A stretch of DNA of 64,000 nucleotides from PVC group bacterium (GCA_003567005.1 PXBF01000029.1:45575-109574); one strand, 5' to 3'; positions 32,229-40,725 are shown, counted from the stretch's first letter. Notes: generated by a model from the letters alone, not told the origin. A program made the numbers and translations.

Positions 32229-32258
32229 AACCCCGTGGCGCGTAAACGCCACGGGGTT
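32229..32258 (-). other. Perfect 12-bp hairpin between tuf and rpmG
   Basis: AACCCCGTGGCG and its exact complement are separated by a 6-base loop. There is no T-run on either side, so it is not a canonical terminator. It may be an RNA processing or stability element that separates the abundant tuf message from the rpmG-secE part. Confidence 0.6.
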
Positions 32259-32288
32259 GGCATAAGCCTGTATCCTGATACTCGTTAA

Positions 32289-33497
32289 TTATTTCGTGAT
32301 CTTGGAAACTGTGCCAGCACCAACCGTGCGTCCACCCTCACGAATGGCAAAGCGCATCTTGTCCTCGAGAGCGACGGGCTGAATCAATTTAACCGACATC
32401 TGTACATTGTCGCCTGGCATCACCATCTCAACACCTTCGGGCAACGTAATGTCACCCGTTACGTCCGTTGTACGAATGTAGAACTGCGGGCGATACCCCT
32501 TGAAGAAGGGCGTGTGACGACCGCCTTCATCCTTGCTCAAAATGTATACTTCCGCCTCGAATTCGGTATGCGGCGTGATAGATCCCGGTTTGGCCAATAC
32601 CTGACCGCGCTCAACCTCATCACGTTTGGTACCACGCAACAGGACACCAACATTGTCCCCTGCCTCACCTTCGTCCAAGAGCTTGCGGAACATTTCAACG
32701 CCAGTTGCAGTCGTTTTGGTCGTCGGGTGAATACCAACGATCTCAACCTCTTCACCAACCTTGATCACACCACGCTCAATACGTCCTGTGACCACTGTTC
32801 CGCGACCCTCGATTGAGAACACATCCTCAATAGGCATCAGGAATGGCTGGTCCACTGCACGAACGGGCTCAGGAATGTAGTTGTCCAGTGCCTCCATCAA
32901 CTCCGTGATGGAACCGCAGGCCGGATCGTCCGCATCATTTACCGCTGTTGCAGCCAATGCATCACCACGGATAATCGGAATGTCATCCCCTGGGAAGTCA
33001 TACTTGGAAAGAAGCTCGCGAAGCTCCAGCTCAACCAATTCGATGAGCTCCTCGTCATCAACAAGGTTAACCTTGTTTAAGTATACAACAATGGCAGGCA
33101 CACCAACCTGACGAGCCAACAGAATGTGTTCGCGCGTCTGCGGCATCGGACCATCCGTTGCACTGCACACGAGAATGGCACCATCCATCTGTGCTGCACC
33201 CGTGATCATGTTCTTGACATAGTCTGCGTGACCAGGGCAGTCAACATGCGCATAGTGACGATTTTCCGACGCATACTCCACATGCGAAGTGGCAATCGTC
33301 AAAATCTTGGTGGAATCACGACGACCTTGAGACTCAGAAGCCTTGGCCACTTCATCATATGCAATGAACTTACTCAAACCCTTTACACCCTGAACACGTG
33401 TAATGGCTGCTGTCAGTGTCGTCTTACCATGGTCAACGTGACCAATTGTACCCACGTTTACGTGCGGTTTTGACCTCTCGAATTTCTCTTTAGCCAT
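32289..33497 (-). CDS. tuf: Elongation factor Tu
   Basis: 402 residues. It begins [20 protein letters not shown] then VDHGKTT (P-loop), with DCPGHADY (G3), a switch-II His and the C-terminal [16 protein letters not shown]. The G4 motif reads LNKVNLVDD rather than the usual NKxD (NKVN replaces NKVD). The ATG at 33497 is chosen from the family start. tRNA-Thr precedes it by 131 bp. It lies at the head of the secE-nusG-rpl-rpo block, apart from fusA. Confidence 0.97.
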   Translation of the reverse strand: MAKEKFERSKPHVNVGTIGHVDHGKTTLTAAITRVQGVKGLSKFIAYDEVAKASESQGRRDSTKILTIATSHVEYASENRHYAHVDCPGHADYVKNMITGAAQMDGAILVCSATDGPMPQTREHILLARQVGVPAIVVYLNKVNLVDDEELIELVELELRELLSKYDFPGDDIPIIRGDALAATAVNDADDPACGSITELMEALDNYIPEPVRAVDQPFLMPIEDVFSIEGRGTVVTGRIERGVIKVGEEVEIVGIHPTTKTTATGVEMFRKLLDEGEAGDNVGVLLRGTKRDEVERGQVLAKPGSITPHTEFEAEVYILSKDEGGRHTPFFKGYRPQFYIRTTDVTGDITLPEGVEMVMPGDNVQMSVKLIQPVALEDKMRFAIREGGRTVGAGTVSKITK

Positions 33498-33627
33498 GTT
33501 ATATCTCCCTCTTTTCCTTCTCTGCCCGTCTCCTACGACGTTCTTGTTTGCCTTGCTGTTTACCCGACCGGACACCTCTCCGGCAAAAAAACCTTTGCTA
33601 TGCTGTCCCCTTCATTAAGCATATATT

Positions 33628-33703
33628 TGGAGCCCATGAGCGGGATCGAACCGCTGACCTCGTCCTTACCAAGGACGTGCTCTGCCGACTGAGCTACATG
33701 GGC
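33628..33703 (-). tRNA. tRNA-Thr (anticodon GGT), CCA end encoded
   Basis: On the minus strand the acceptor GCCCATG pairs with CATGGGC, the D-arm begins TAGCTCAGTCGGCAGAGC, the anticodon loop TTGGTAA reads GGT (Thr), the T-arm has GGTTCGATCCC, and TCCA closes the molecule. It precedes tuf, an arrangement common in bacteria, and is probably cotranscribed with it. Confidence 0.97.
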
Positions 33704-33876
33704 ATTGCTTCTGCCAGCATGCTCTACTGGAATGCACCTGCAACTCCGCGTCAGAATATGCATATGCCACCCGATACCGGCACCATTCCATGTGCCTCAC
33801 GCCTTTACCTAACAATTTTGAATCATGAGAAAAACAGCCGGTACGGTAACATGAAGTGGAATGCTGTCAACCATTT

Positions 33877-34128
33877 TTACCGCCTCGCGTCACTTTTTTT
33901 CGCAACGCTGCCAATGTTTTCGGATACCAGTTCGGCAAATCCTTCACAGCTTAGGAGTTCTGCATTTGACATCCTCCGCGCAAAATCTAATGTTACCGTC
34001 TTTTGCCGAATCCCACGATCCATCCCCTTCAATGAAAGGGATGATCGACGATTCGGCACCCGTAAGGCTCTATTTTCAAATGTAATCCGGGCACCACCAT
34101 CGGGAACACGCAACGCTTCTATAGGCAT
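33877..34128 (-). CDS. Small protein of unknown function (83 residues)
   Basis: I do not recognise it. The predicted product begins MPIEALRVPDGGARITFENR and is rich in Arg and Ser, with no membrane segment or known motif. The ATG at 34128 has a good AAGGGAG eight bases upstream, the main support for it being real. It is on the same strand as, and 130 bp downstream of, the radical SAM gene. If it is not a gene, the 555 bp from tRNA-Thr to the radical SAM gene hold nothing else I can identify. Confidence 0.35.
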   Translation of the reverse strand: MPIEALRVPDGGARITFENRALRVPNRRSSLSLKGMDRGIRQKTVTLDFARRMSNAELLSCEGFAELVSENIGSVAKKSDARR

Positions 34129-34258
34129 ACAATCATCTCCCTTATACAAACGGCACGCTGATCTTATATCAGGACGATCCCAGCGCAACAATCTCTTGCC
34201 ATCGCAATATCTTTTGCAGCGGCACCAACCAAAATGCCCGCGATATTCGCTATCATGA

Positions 34259-35203
34259 TCAACATAAACAGAAGTAATCTTCGCGCACATCGGATTCCCG
34301 TATACGTTTCCGTGTCAGTAGATCCCGCAACGCAACATCTAAACGAGCATAGGAACAACCCAGCCCCTCGGCAATCTCAGCGCGCGTACAACCGCGGCGA
34401 GCAAGTAACCCCATGACTTGGTCAGACAAAATCGCAACATCTTTTCTACCATCGCATTCAATAGCTTGGGGAGAAGAACGTCCAATCACTACCGCATTAG
34501 GGCCAAAATAGCCGGCATAATGCAAGAGAAGATCGTCTGTGACAGCACCTGCTCCCTCTTCTGACGGGGGCCGCACGACCGTATTTAACTCGACGGTATC
34601 AGCGCCAATCTTGGCAGCACAGGCAGCAAGCTTCTCTACCGACGCATCCCCTGTGTTAACCCCCGCTATAAACATAACTTCCAACCGTAATTCTCCCTTG
34701 TATGCGTCACGAAAAGTAATCATACCTGACAAATAATCCGCAAAGCGCAACCCCACCGCAGGTCGATTCACATCGGACAAGGACGCATCATCCCAAACAC
34801 TCAGAGAAACTTTCACGATATCTGCCTTTGCCGCAGCCCTACGAACCTCCGCAATATGAAAGAGACTACCGTTACTTAACAACACCACCGGGATACTGCA
34901 CATATCATGCACGGCATCAATCACAACCCCAAAACTTCGATGTAAAGTCGGCTCGCCTCGCCCGGCAAGCGTGATAACGTCTGCCTGCCCCCCACTGCCC
35001 AGCCAAGCCCGCAATTCGGCCAACACGACATCCGTGGGCACATAGACAGCACGCTCCAACGTACAGGTCTGCGTTGGACCTGCCTCGCAAAACACACAGT
35101 CAAAACTACACACCCGCTGGCCCAATAAATCAACCCCCAGTGAACGGCCAAAACGCCTAGATGCCACAGGACCAAATAGGTACCGAAAACTACCGCATGA
35201 CAT
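34259..35203 (-). CDS. Radical SAM protein of the COG0731 (TYW1-like) family with C-terminal winged helix
   Basis: 314 residues. The [4Fe-4S] motif CxxxCxxC is seen as CSFDCVFC at about residues 32-39, following the family N-terminus YLFGPVASRRFGRSLGVDL. GRGEPTLH is the SAM-binding GGE-like motif, and LSNGSL and SLSVWDDA follow the TIM-barrel pattern. The last 45 residues (GCTRAEIAEGLGCSYARLDV) look like a winged helix-turn-helix. The family is related to archaeal and eukaryotic wyosine synthases; the bacterial substrate is not known to me. The ATG at 35203 follows GGAGGAG. A ferredoxin gene and a terminator lie just upstream, suggesting a redox partner. Confidence 0.8.
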   Translation of the reverse strand: MSCGSFRYLFGPVASRRFGRSLGVDLLGQRVCSFDCVFCEAGPTQTCTLERAVYVPTDVVLAELRAWLGSGGQADVITLAGRGEPTLHRSFGVVIDAVHDMCSIPVVLLSNGSLFHIAEVRRAAAKADIVKVSLSVWDDASLSDVNRPAVGLRFADYLSGMITFRDAYKGELRLEVMFIAGVNTGDASVEKLAACAAKIGADTVELNTVVRPPSEEGAGAVTDDLLLHYAGYFGPNAVVIGRSSPQAIECDGRKDVAILSDQVMGLLARRGCTRAEIAEGLGCSYARLDVALRDLLTRKRIRESDVREDYFCLC

Positions 35204-35241
35204 AACGCGTTCTCCTCCGCTACCTAAAGCCATGAATACAC

Positions 35242-35269
35242 AAAAAAACCGCACGGGAAAACCGTGCGG
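35242..35269 (-). terminator. Rho-independent terminator after the ferredoxin gene
   Basis: On the minus strand CCGCACGG and its complement enclose a 5-base loop and are followed by seven T. It lies 21 bp past the ferredoxin stop and 39 bp before the radical SAM start, so the latter is expressed by read-through or from its own promoter. Confidence 0.85.
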
Positions 35270-35290
35270 CTCAGTGAAACCACACCACAC

Positions 35291-35461
35291 TTATCCTGCA
35301 CTAATTGCATCTACAGGACATTCCGGCTCACAAGCCCCGCAATCAACGCAGGCATCAGCATCGATAACAAACTTACTGTCACCCTCACTAATAGCTTCAA
35401 CGGGACAAACGGGTTCACAGTTCCCGCATTTCGTACAAGCATCACTTATAACATATGCCAT
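35291..35461 (-). CDS. 2[4Fe-4S] ferredoxin
   Basis: 56 residues, found by translation. The two cluster motifs are CTKCGNCEPVCP and CVDCGACEPECP (CxxCxxCxxxCP each), with near-symmetrical halves as in clostridial-type ferredoxins. It starts MAYVISDAC behind AGGAGG with a 6-base spacer. It is a cytoplasmic low-potential electron carrier. It has its own promoter and terminator and sits next to a radical SAM gene, which might draw electrons from it (inference). Confidence 0.96.
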   Translation of the reverse strand: MAYVISDACTKCGNCEPVCPVEAISEGDSKFVIDADACVDCGACEPECPVDAISAG

Positions 35462-35525
35462 GAAAACCTCCTAAGTGTTTTAACAATCCAACAAATCGCT
35501 CGCAACATGCAAACGGATGAAACCG

Positions 35526-35554
35526 CTTTTACGGCCGATATACAATTTTGTCAA
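35526..35554 (-). promoter_or_regulatory. Sigma-70-type promoter for the ferredoxin gene
   Basis: Minus strand: a perfect TTGACA (35549-35554), a 17-bp spacer and TAAAAG (35526-35531). Transcription would start near 35518, 57 bp before the ferredoxin ATG. Confidence 0.6.
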
Positions 35555-35588
35555 GAAAGATAATCAGAAAACAGGCCAACCACCACTG

Positions 35589-36317
35589 CTATTTACCATG
35601 TTCCAGACGCTGCGCCAGACGGTCCGGCAATCCCACCGCACGAATGGCCTCCTGTGTTTTGCTCAAATCATAAGGAATCCGCCGAAGGGTAACACGCCGC
35701 TTGTCGGGTTCATACAGAATGTAAGAAGCACGCGGATCCCCATCGCGTGGTTGACCAACACTACCGGTGTTGACAAAGCACTTGCACCCCAGACGCGTCG
35801 TATAAGTCGTAAAATTCTTTCGTGTAACTTGCCCATCACGCTCAAACACTACAGGTACATGGGTATGGCCATGAAAACATACCGACGATGTCTGATAGTT
35901 GAAGTTGGCCTCTGCGTCCAAAACGTCGATTACATAGCCCCATCTCTCAGGCATATCCAACGTACTATGGACAATCGTGAAACCGTCTACCATCCGAGAT
36001 AGTCGCAAATTTTTCAAGTACTGCAACTGGTCTTTTGTCAGTTGCTTGCGCGTCCAGTCGATAACGCTGGCTGCCAAGGGATGAAAATCCTCCAAGCATT
36101 CGTCGTTGGCAACATAATGATCATGGTTTCCACGCACAACCGCAACACAGGTTGTGCGAATTTTCTCAAGACATTCAGATGGATTCGCATTGTACCCCAC
36201 AATGTCCCCCACGCAGACATACGTGTTTACATCATGATCCTCGGCATCCGCATAGACGGCCTCCAACGCCTGCAGATTTCCGTGTATATCACCAAAAATG
36301 GCATACTTTTTACTCAT
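35589..36317 (-). CDS. Calcineurin-like metallophosphoesterase
   Basis: 242 residues. All five metal-site motifs of the superfamily are present in order: GDIHGN, GDIVGY, GNHDHY, a His in IVHSTL, and HGHTHVP near residue 150. The pattern is that of small bacterial ApaH/YfcE-like enzymes (COG0639), whose substrates include phosphodiesters and dinucleotide polyphosphates; the substrate here cannot be told from sequence. The ATG at 36317 (MSKKYAIFGDIHGN) lies 15-20 bp from a weak GGA. It is a single gene behind a recognisable promoter. Confidence 0.85.
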   Translation of the reverse strand: MSKKYAIFGDIHGNLQALEAVYADAEDHDVNTYVCVGDIVGYNANPSECLEKIRTTCVAVVRGNHDHYVANDECLEDFHPLAASVIDWTRKQLTKDQLQYLKNLRLSRMVDGFTIVHSTLDMPERWGYVIDVLDAEANFNYQTSSVCFHGHTHVPVVFERDGQVTRKNFTTYTTRLGCKCFVNTGSVGQPRDGDPRASYILYEPDKRRVTLRRIPYDLSKTQEAIRAVGLPDRLAQRLEHGK

Positions 36318-36397
36318 AAACTGTATAATCCACAAATTGTCAAATAAGCAAAGCTCTTTATGCTACTGAACCTGCCCAACATGTAGAAACCAATCCT

Positions 36398-36426
36398 ATC
36401 CTAGTTTTCCAGCTCCCTAGCGTCAA
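36398..36426 (-). promoter_or_regulatory. Sigma-70-type promoter for the metallophosphoesterase gene
   Basis: Minus strand: TTGACG (36421-36426), a 17-bp spacer and TAGGAT (36398-36403). The start point would be near 36390, a leader of about 73 nt. A second TATAAT-like box lies at about 36446-36451 without a convincing -35. Confidence 0.55.
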
Positions 36427-36466
36427 GTATTACACTTGTTGTACCATTATACTAGCACATGATGCC

Positions 36467-37813
36467 TCAGGAACCAAATTGTAGCTTGCCAAACTTTGCG
36501 TAGTCATGACAACGCCCCTCCCCCGGCCCGGCGGACCAACTCAAACATGCACGGTTGCCTTGCTCTGTATCAACACGGTATACGTTGCCATACCAAACCG
36601 TTCCAGCCTTGGGGGGCATAACCGCAATAGGAGCCAGCATCGTAAAAGGGATTTTGATTTCCATGGTCCAACCGGACACAGTTGCACCACTGGTCGCCGA
36701 TCCGCCATGCACGCGTATGCGCTTCTGTACGCAAAGCTCCTCTTGCGACGACCATCTCTGATATGCCGCAGACTCCCCCATGTGATTAGCCACACACAAA
36801 GTTACATCATGCCCCAGAGGCGAAAGTTTATAATCCAGATAGATGCGCTGCCAAGGGTCGGGCATTACCAACAAGGATATATGATCCTCCGTCAGAAATG
36901 CTGGATCTCCCGCACCAATGGGACCCTGAATGGTTTGGGCTTCTCCTTCAATCAGAACATACAGCGCGCTTTCGCTGTATCGCATTTTCATGCGGGTAGA
37001 GGGAACAGGCCCCGACTCTCCTCCTGTTTGTTGCAGCAATGTCCACGGCAAAGACTCCCATGCCGCCGGAAGGCCATTCCCCGTCAAATCGTAATCCTGC
37101 GTTGGAACCAGTTCTATAGCTGGCAATGCCGAGGGGCCCTCTAATGTGGGAATACGATACCCTGCATGCAACGCTTGTAAGGTATCAACACCCAATTTTT
37201 CCAAGCTATCGACAACAACATGTGCCTGATCAAGAAAATCCTCCGGCCCGAGCCCGACCGCAATAAATCCTCCATGTAAAGCCGCCGTGATACCGGCAGG
37301 TGCATCCTCAACAACAATGCATTCCGCCGGTGTCACTCCTGCCATCCAGGCAGCACCTAGAAAAACATCCGGATGTGGCTTCCCTCGCGCATGTGTTGTG
37401 CCGTCACTGATCACATCAAAGTCACCGGTTATGCCAAGTCCATCCAACACGGCGCGGGCATTCTTACTGGCAGACCCCAATGCCACCTTGATGCCTGCAG
37501 CACGCAAACCATCCAGCAAGGCACGGGCGCCAGGATATAAATCTGAAGCCTTAACTGTCTTAACAGCCTCTAAATAGCATGCATTCTTTCGATCTGCCAA
37601 TGCCGTCAATTCTTCTTCGCTATAATGGGATGCGTTTTCGCCCAGAGCAATCTTCAGGCTTTCCATCCGGCTAATACCTTTAACCCGGTCCTCCAAATCC
37701 TCTGGCGGCTCATAACCTTCCCCGCGAACAAGATCTGCCCACGCTTTCCCATGAAACACAGACGTGTCAACAAGTACACCATCCAGATCAAAAATTACGC
37801 ACTTTAACCCCAT
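36467..37813 (-). CDS. Beta-phosphoglucomutase (HAD) fused to a C-terminal CBM9-like domain
   Basis: 447 residues. Residues 1-220 are a beta-phosphoglucomutase-type HAD enzyme: FDLDGVLVDT (nucleophile Asp and acid/base Asp), GSASKNA, GKPHPDVFLGAA and VVEDAPAGI. This interconverts beta-glucose 1-phosphate and glucose 6-phosphate after maltose or trehalose phosphorolysis. Residues about 240-447 match the family 9 carbohydrate-binding-like fold, with MRYSESALYVLIEGE, FLTEDHISLLVMP, WTMEIKIPFTML and an end reading AKFGKLQFG. There is no signal peptide, so the binding-module-like domain is cytoplasmic. Free beta-phosphoglucomutases are about 220 residues, so this is a genuine fusion with one uninterrupted frame. 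The ATG at 37813 follows AGGAG by 7 bases. Confidence 0.85.
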   Translation of the reverse strand: MGLKCVIFDLDGVLVDTSVFHGKAWADLVRGEGYEPPEDLEDRVKGISRMESLKIALGENASHYSEEELTALADRKNACYLEAVKTVKASDLYPGARALLDGLRAAGIKVALGSASKNARAVLDGLGITGDFDVISDGTTHARGKPHPDVFLGAAWMAGVTPAECIVVEDAPAGITAALHGGFIAVGLGPEDFLDQAHVVVDSLEKLGVDTLQALHAGYRIPTLEGPSALPAIELVPTQDYDLTGNGLPAAWESLPWTLLQQTGGESGPVPSTRMKMRYSESALYVLIEGEAQTIQGPIGAGDPAFLTEDHISLLVMPDPWQRIYLDYKLSPLGHDVTLCVANHMGESAAYQRWSSQEELCVQKRIRVHGGSATSGATVSGWTMEIKIPFTMLAPIAVMPPKAGTVWYGNVYRVDTEQGNRACLSWSAGPGEGRCHDYAKFGKLQFGS

Positions 37814-37882
37814 CACCATTCTCCTGTGCAAAAGACAAAAACATACTTTAGCTCTGATACAAACGAAATCCTATATGAGGGC

Positions 37883-37911
37883 ACCATAACACCTGAATCC
37901 ATCTCTTGCAA
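37883..37911 (-). promoter_or_regulatory. Possible promoter for the phosphoglucomutase fusion gene
   Basis: Minus strand: TTGCAA (37906-37911), a 17-bp spacer and TATGGT (37883-37888), each matching four of six consensus bases. It sits just downstream of the torF terminator, so a promoter is expected here. Confidence 0.4.
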
Positions 37912-37920
37912 TGACCCGCA

Positions 37921-37950
37921 AAAAAAAAGGCACCGGCCTAAACCGGTGCC
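37921..37950 (-). terminator. Rho-independent terminator after torF
   Basis: Minus strand: GGCACCGG and its complement around a 6-base loop, then eight or more T. It lies 19 bp past the torF stop and ends the amtB-glnK-torF direction. Confidence 0.9.
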
Positions 37951-37969
37951 CCTAGGGTGCTAAACGAGA

Positions 37970-38686
37970 TTAAAATTCCAGTGCGAGACTCAGCATCCCC
38001 ACAAGATCCACGTCGTACGTTCCGCCATCCTCAACATCCACGAGAACATCGCTATCAACCTGACCATAGTATGTCACGCTAGCGCCAAGGATACCATAGC
38101 TCAAACCGGCACTCAGTTCATAACCCGAAAAACCGCTTTCCCCCTCATCCGGGTTCAAATAGCCAATACCGGCACCTAAATCCAGCAGAACGCCTTCTGG
38201 CAGCTCATAGGATGTTCCCACCGATAATTCGGCAAAGAAATCCTTGTCAATGCCACCATCAACCCCATAGAAAAGGCCAAGACCGACTTCGAAGAAATCA
38301 AAATCGTATCCGAACCCGAGGCCAAACTCACGATCAGCTTTGCCTTCCGCACCTGGATAGGTGTATTCCGTGTACCCAATGGAAACATCTAAGCCGTCGA
38401 TGTTGATGGGTAGCGCATACTCTAAGTAAATATCAATTTCCGAAAACTGATTATCCTCCAGCGCACCATCATAGTCGTCGAGATCAAAGTTACCCCAAAC
38501 GCCCAGAGTCAGACCATACGGCAAAGCAACTTCCAAACCCGGCTGTATGACAGGACCATCATTCAGCGTATCACCACGAAACACATATGCACTTGCCACA
38601 TCTACCGTCACGTCTACATCAGCAGCCATGACAACGGATGAAGCCATCAACGCAACAGCAGCAACACCTGTGATCATCTTCTTCAT
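37970..38686 (-). CDS. TorF-family putative porin (Gcw_chp, TIGR02001-type)
   Basis: 238 residues. It starts MKKMITGVAAVALMASSVVM then AADVDV, a clear signal peptide with Ala-X-Ala-like cleavage. The N-terminal pattern VDVASAYVFRGDTLNDGPVI then QPGLE is typical of the family. The rest alternates beta strands and ends in LALEF with a terminal Phe, as expected of an outer-membrane barrel. Members of this family are often encoded beside PII and ammonium-transporter genes, as here, so a role in outer-membrane passage of nitrogen compounds is plausible but not shown. The ATG at 38686 has GGGAAGAAG upstream; the 156-bp gap to glnK may hold its own promoter. Confidence 0.8.
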   Translation of the reverse strand: MKKMITGVAAVALMASSVVMAADVDVTVDVASAYVFRGDTLNDGPVIQPGLEVALPYGLTLGVWGNFDLDDYDGALEDNQFSEIDIYLEYALPINIDGLDVSIGYTEYTYPGAEGKADREFGLGFGYDFDFFEVGLGLFYGVDGGIDKDFFAELSVGTSYELPEGVLLDLGAGIGYLNPDEGESGFSGYELSAGLSYGILGASVTYYGQVDSDVLVDVEDGGTYDVDLVGMLSLALEF

Positions 38687-38842
38687 AGTTCTTCTTCCCT
38701 TTCCTAAAGAGACAGACCGGTCAATCCAGCCTGTCATCATTAATAATTGATCGCTTCTTTAACCAAAACGTAACCATTACGCAATTCTTTTTTACACATT
38801 CCGAAACAAGTCACCATGCTTCCGGAACAGGTAAAAATCAGC

Positions 38843-39184
38843 TTACCCGATTGCCTCCTTCCCCTTTTCCCCGGTGCGAATACGCACGCAATCTTCAAGC
38901 GCCATCACAAAGATTTTCCCGTCTCCGATGCTTCCAGTACGCGCCCCTTCCACAATCGCGGCAACCGTAGGCTCCACGAACTCATCATTCACAGCCACTT
39001 CAACGCGAACCTTCTTAAGCAGGTTCACTTCAATATCCACACCGCGATACGACTCGTGATACCCTTTCTGTTGACCGCACCCGAGCGCATTCGTCACGGA
39101 CATTTTATAGATTTCCTTGCTGTATAGCGATTGCTTAACAGCATTCAACCGCTCTGGCTGTATGTATGCTATGATTAATTTCAT
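38843..39184 (-). CDS. glnK: PII signal transduction protein (GlnK/GlnB type), Tyr51 replaced
   Basis: 113 residues, standard for PII. It begins [20 protein letters not shown]. Gln39 (QQKG), Lys58 and GDGKIF (residues about 85-90) are ATP and 2-oxoglutarate ligands. The T-loop reads [14 protein letters not shown]: Arg47, which enters the Amt pore, is kept, but position 51, the uridylylated Tyr of enteric PII, is Ile. It probably signals through ADP/ATP and 2-oxoglutarate alone and gates AmtB. It lies 70 bp downstream of amtB on the same strand. Confidence 0.93.
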   Translation of the reverse strand: MKLIIAYIQPERLNAVKQSLYSKEIYKMSVTNALGCGQQKGYHESYRGVDIEVNLLKKVRVEVAVNDEFVEPTVAAIVEGARTGSIGDGKIFVMALEDCVRIRTGEKGKEAIG

Positions 39185-39213
39185 GCTTCTCTATCTCCTT
39201 CATTTGATGGATC

Positions 39214-39235
39214 TCCCGCCCGGCAAGCCGGACGG
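39214..39235 (-). other. GC-rich hairpin between amtB and glnK
   Basis: CCCGCCCGGC and GCCGGACGGG pair around AA, with a single mismatch, in the 70-bp gap. No T-run follows, so a processing or stability stem that sets the amtB:glnK ratio is more likely than a terminator. Confidence 0.45.
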
Positions 39236-39253
39236 GATTCTGCTATATTGTCG

Positions 39254-40588
39254 TTACTCCGTCGCAAAGATCTGGAAACCATTATAAGCTTCTTCACCAT
39301 GCTCTCCGATATCCAAACCACGTAATTCCTCTTCCGGCGATACACGCAGCATACCAAGCGCTTTGAGTATCGAGAATAGAATAAACATGGTTACGAATGC
39401 CCAAACAGGATACACGATCGAGCCGACGATCTGCGCCACCATCGGAGCACCACCAAAAATCCAACCGGCCAAACCGCCCCAAATACCGCACAAACCATGG
39501 ACAGGCCAAGCACCGACGGGGTCGTCGATCCTCAGCATATCAAGAAGCTTGATGCCTGCGACAACCAGAATACCGGCAATAGCACCGATAACGATCGCCT
39601 GCCAATTGCTGACCAGGTCGCAGTTCGCCGTAATACCAACCAGCCCGGCCAAGATGCCGTTCAACGCCATCGATAATTCCGGCTTTTTGTGCAACATCCA
39701 GGTCAGCAACATGGCAAACAAACCACCAGCCGCCGCGGCCAGGGAAGTATTAACCGCAATTTCCATAACAGCAGATGCATCCGCTCCATTCGCAATGGCC
39801 AACTGACTGCCCGGGTTAAACCCGTACCAACCTACCCACAGGATAAACACACCCAAGGTTGCAAGCGGAAGGTTATGTCCAGGCAACGCGCGCGGTTTGC
39901 CATCGGCACCAAAACGTCCACGACGCGGGCCCAACACAATGGCTCCTGCCAAGCCGGCAAACCCACCGACCGCATGCACGATCAGCGAACCAGCAAAATC
40001 CTGAAATCCCATCTCATAGAGCCAACCGTAGCCCCACTGCCAATAACCACTGATCGGATAAATAATACCCGTCAATACAGCACTGTAGATCAGGTAAGCA
40101 CTGAATTTCATGCGTCCTGCCACACTACCCGAAACGATCGTTGCAGCCGTTGCTGCAAATGCCACCTGGAACAGGAAATCAACCTGCGGATGCAACGCAC
40201 CGCCAGCTATGACCCCATCAAAACTTTCAATACCAACGCCACCCCAGCCAAGGTAGCCACCAAGCACTGGATCACCGTACATGAGCCCCCACCCCACGAG
40301 GAAGTAGAGTAAAATCCCAACGCACAAATCCATCACATTCTTAAACAGGATATTGACGGTGTTTTTAGCCGAATTAAACCCAGCCTCAACCATCGCAAAA
40401 CCCGGTTGCATGAAAATGACCAGTACGGCACATAAAAACAAAAATAAATTATCAATCGCAAATGCTGTCGCATCCACCGTCAACGCCTCAACTACTTCTG
40501 CTTCTTCCGCAACGGCTGGTAGTGCCATACCGAATGACCCAACCAGTGCCAGAAGAACAAGCCATATCCCTATCGATTTTCTCTTCAC
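39254..40588 (-). CDS. amtB: Ammonium channel AmtB (GTG start)
   Basis: 444 residues. The signal peptide (KRKSIGIWLVLLALVGSFGM, cleaved near AVAEE) is followed by 11 membrane segments. The pore twin histidines lie in VHAVGGFAGLAGA and WPVHGLCGIWGGL, and the conserved FMQPGFAMVEAGFNSAKNTV block is intact. GTG at 40588 is chosen because AAGGAG precedes it by 7 bases; longer in-frame starts would run into the sigma-54 promoter. It is the first gene of amtB-glnK(-torF) and has a near-consensus sigma-54 promoter at 40726-40740. Confidence 0.95.
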   Translation of the reverse strand: MKRKSIGIWLVLLALVGSFGMALPAVAEEAEVVEALTVDATAFAIDNLFLFLCAVLVIFMQPGFAMVEAGFNSAKNTVNILFKNVMDLCVGILLYFLVGWGLMYGDPVLGGYLGWGGVGIESFDGVIAGGALHPQVDFLFQVAFAATAATIVSGSVAGRMKFSAYLIYSAVLTGIIYPISGYWQWGYGWLYEMGFQDFAGSLIVHAVGGFAGLAGAIVLGPRRGRFGADGKPRALPGHNLPLATLGVFILWVGWYGFNPGSQLAIANGADASAVMEIAVNTSLAAAAGGLFAMLLTWMLHKKPELSMALNGILAGLVGITANCDLVSNWQAIVIGAIAGILVVAGIKLLDMLRIDDPVGAWPVHGLCGIWGGLAGWIFGGAPMVAQIVGSIVYPVWAFVTMFILFSILKALGMLRVSPEEELRGLDIGEHGEEAYNGFQIFATE

Positions 40589-40725
40589 GTATTCACTCCT
40601 TTTTTCTAACCTCACTAACGCAGTCCTAAAATTTGCTTTTGCCCAACCCCTTTTTCTTTCGCTTGCGCCTCCTCTCATCATAAATGCTTTACTATTACTA
40701 CACACAACGTCGGCAAGCATTGTAA

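Noticed and set aside
33548..34258. Plus-strand frame of 236 codons across tRNA-Thr
   Set aside because: It covers a tRNA gene on the other strand and its product has no recognisable feature; low plausibility as a gene.
33877..34290. Longer 137-codon form of the small unknown gene
   Set aside because: The upstream part overlaps the radical SAM 3' end; the internal ATG at 34128 has the good Shine-Dalgarno.
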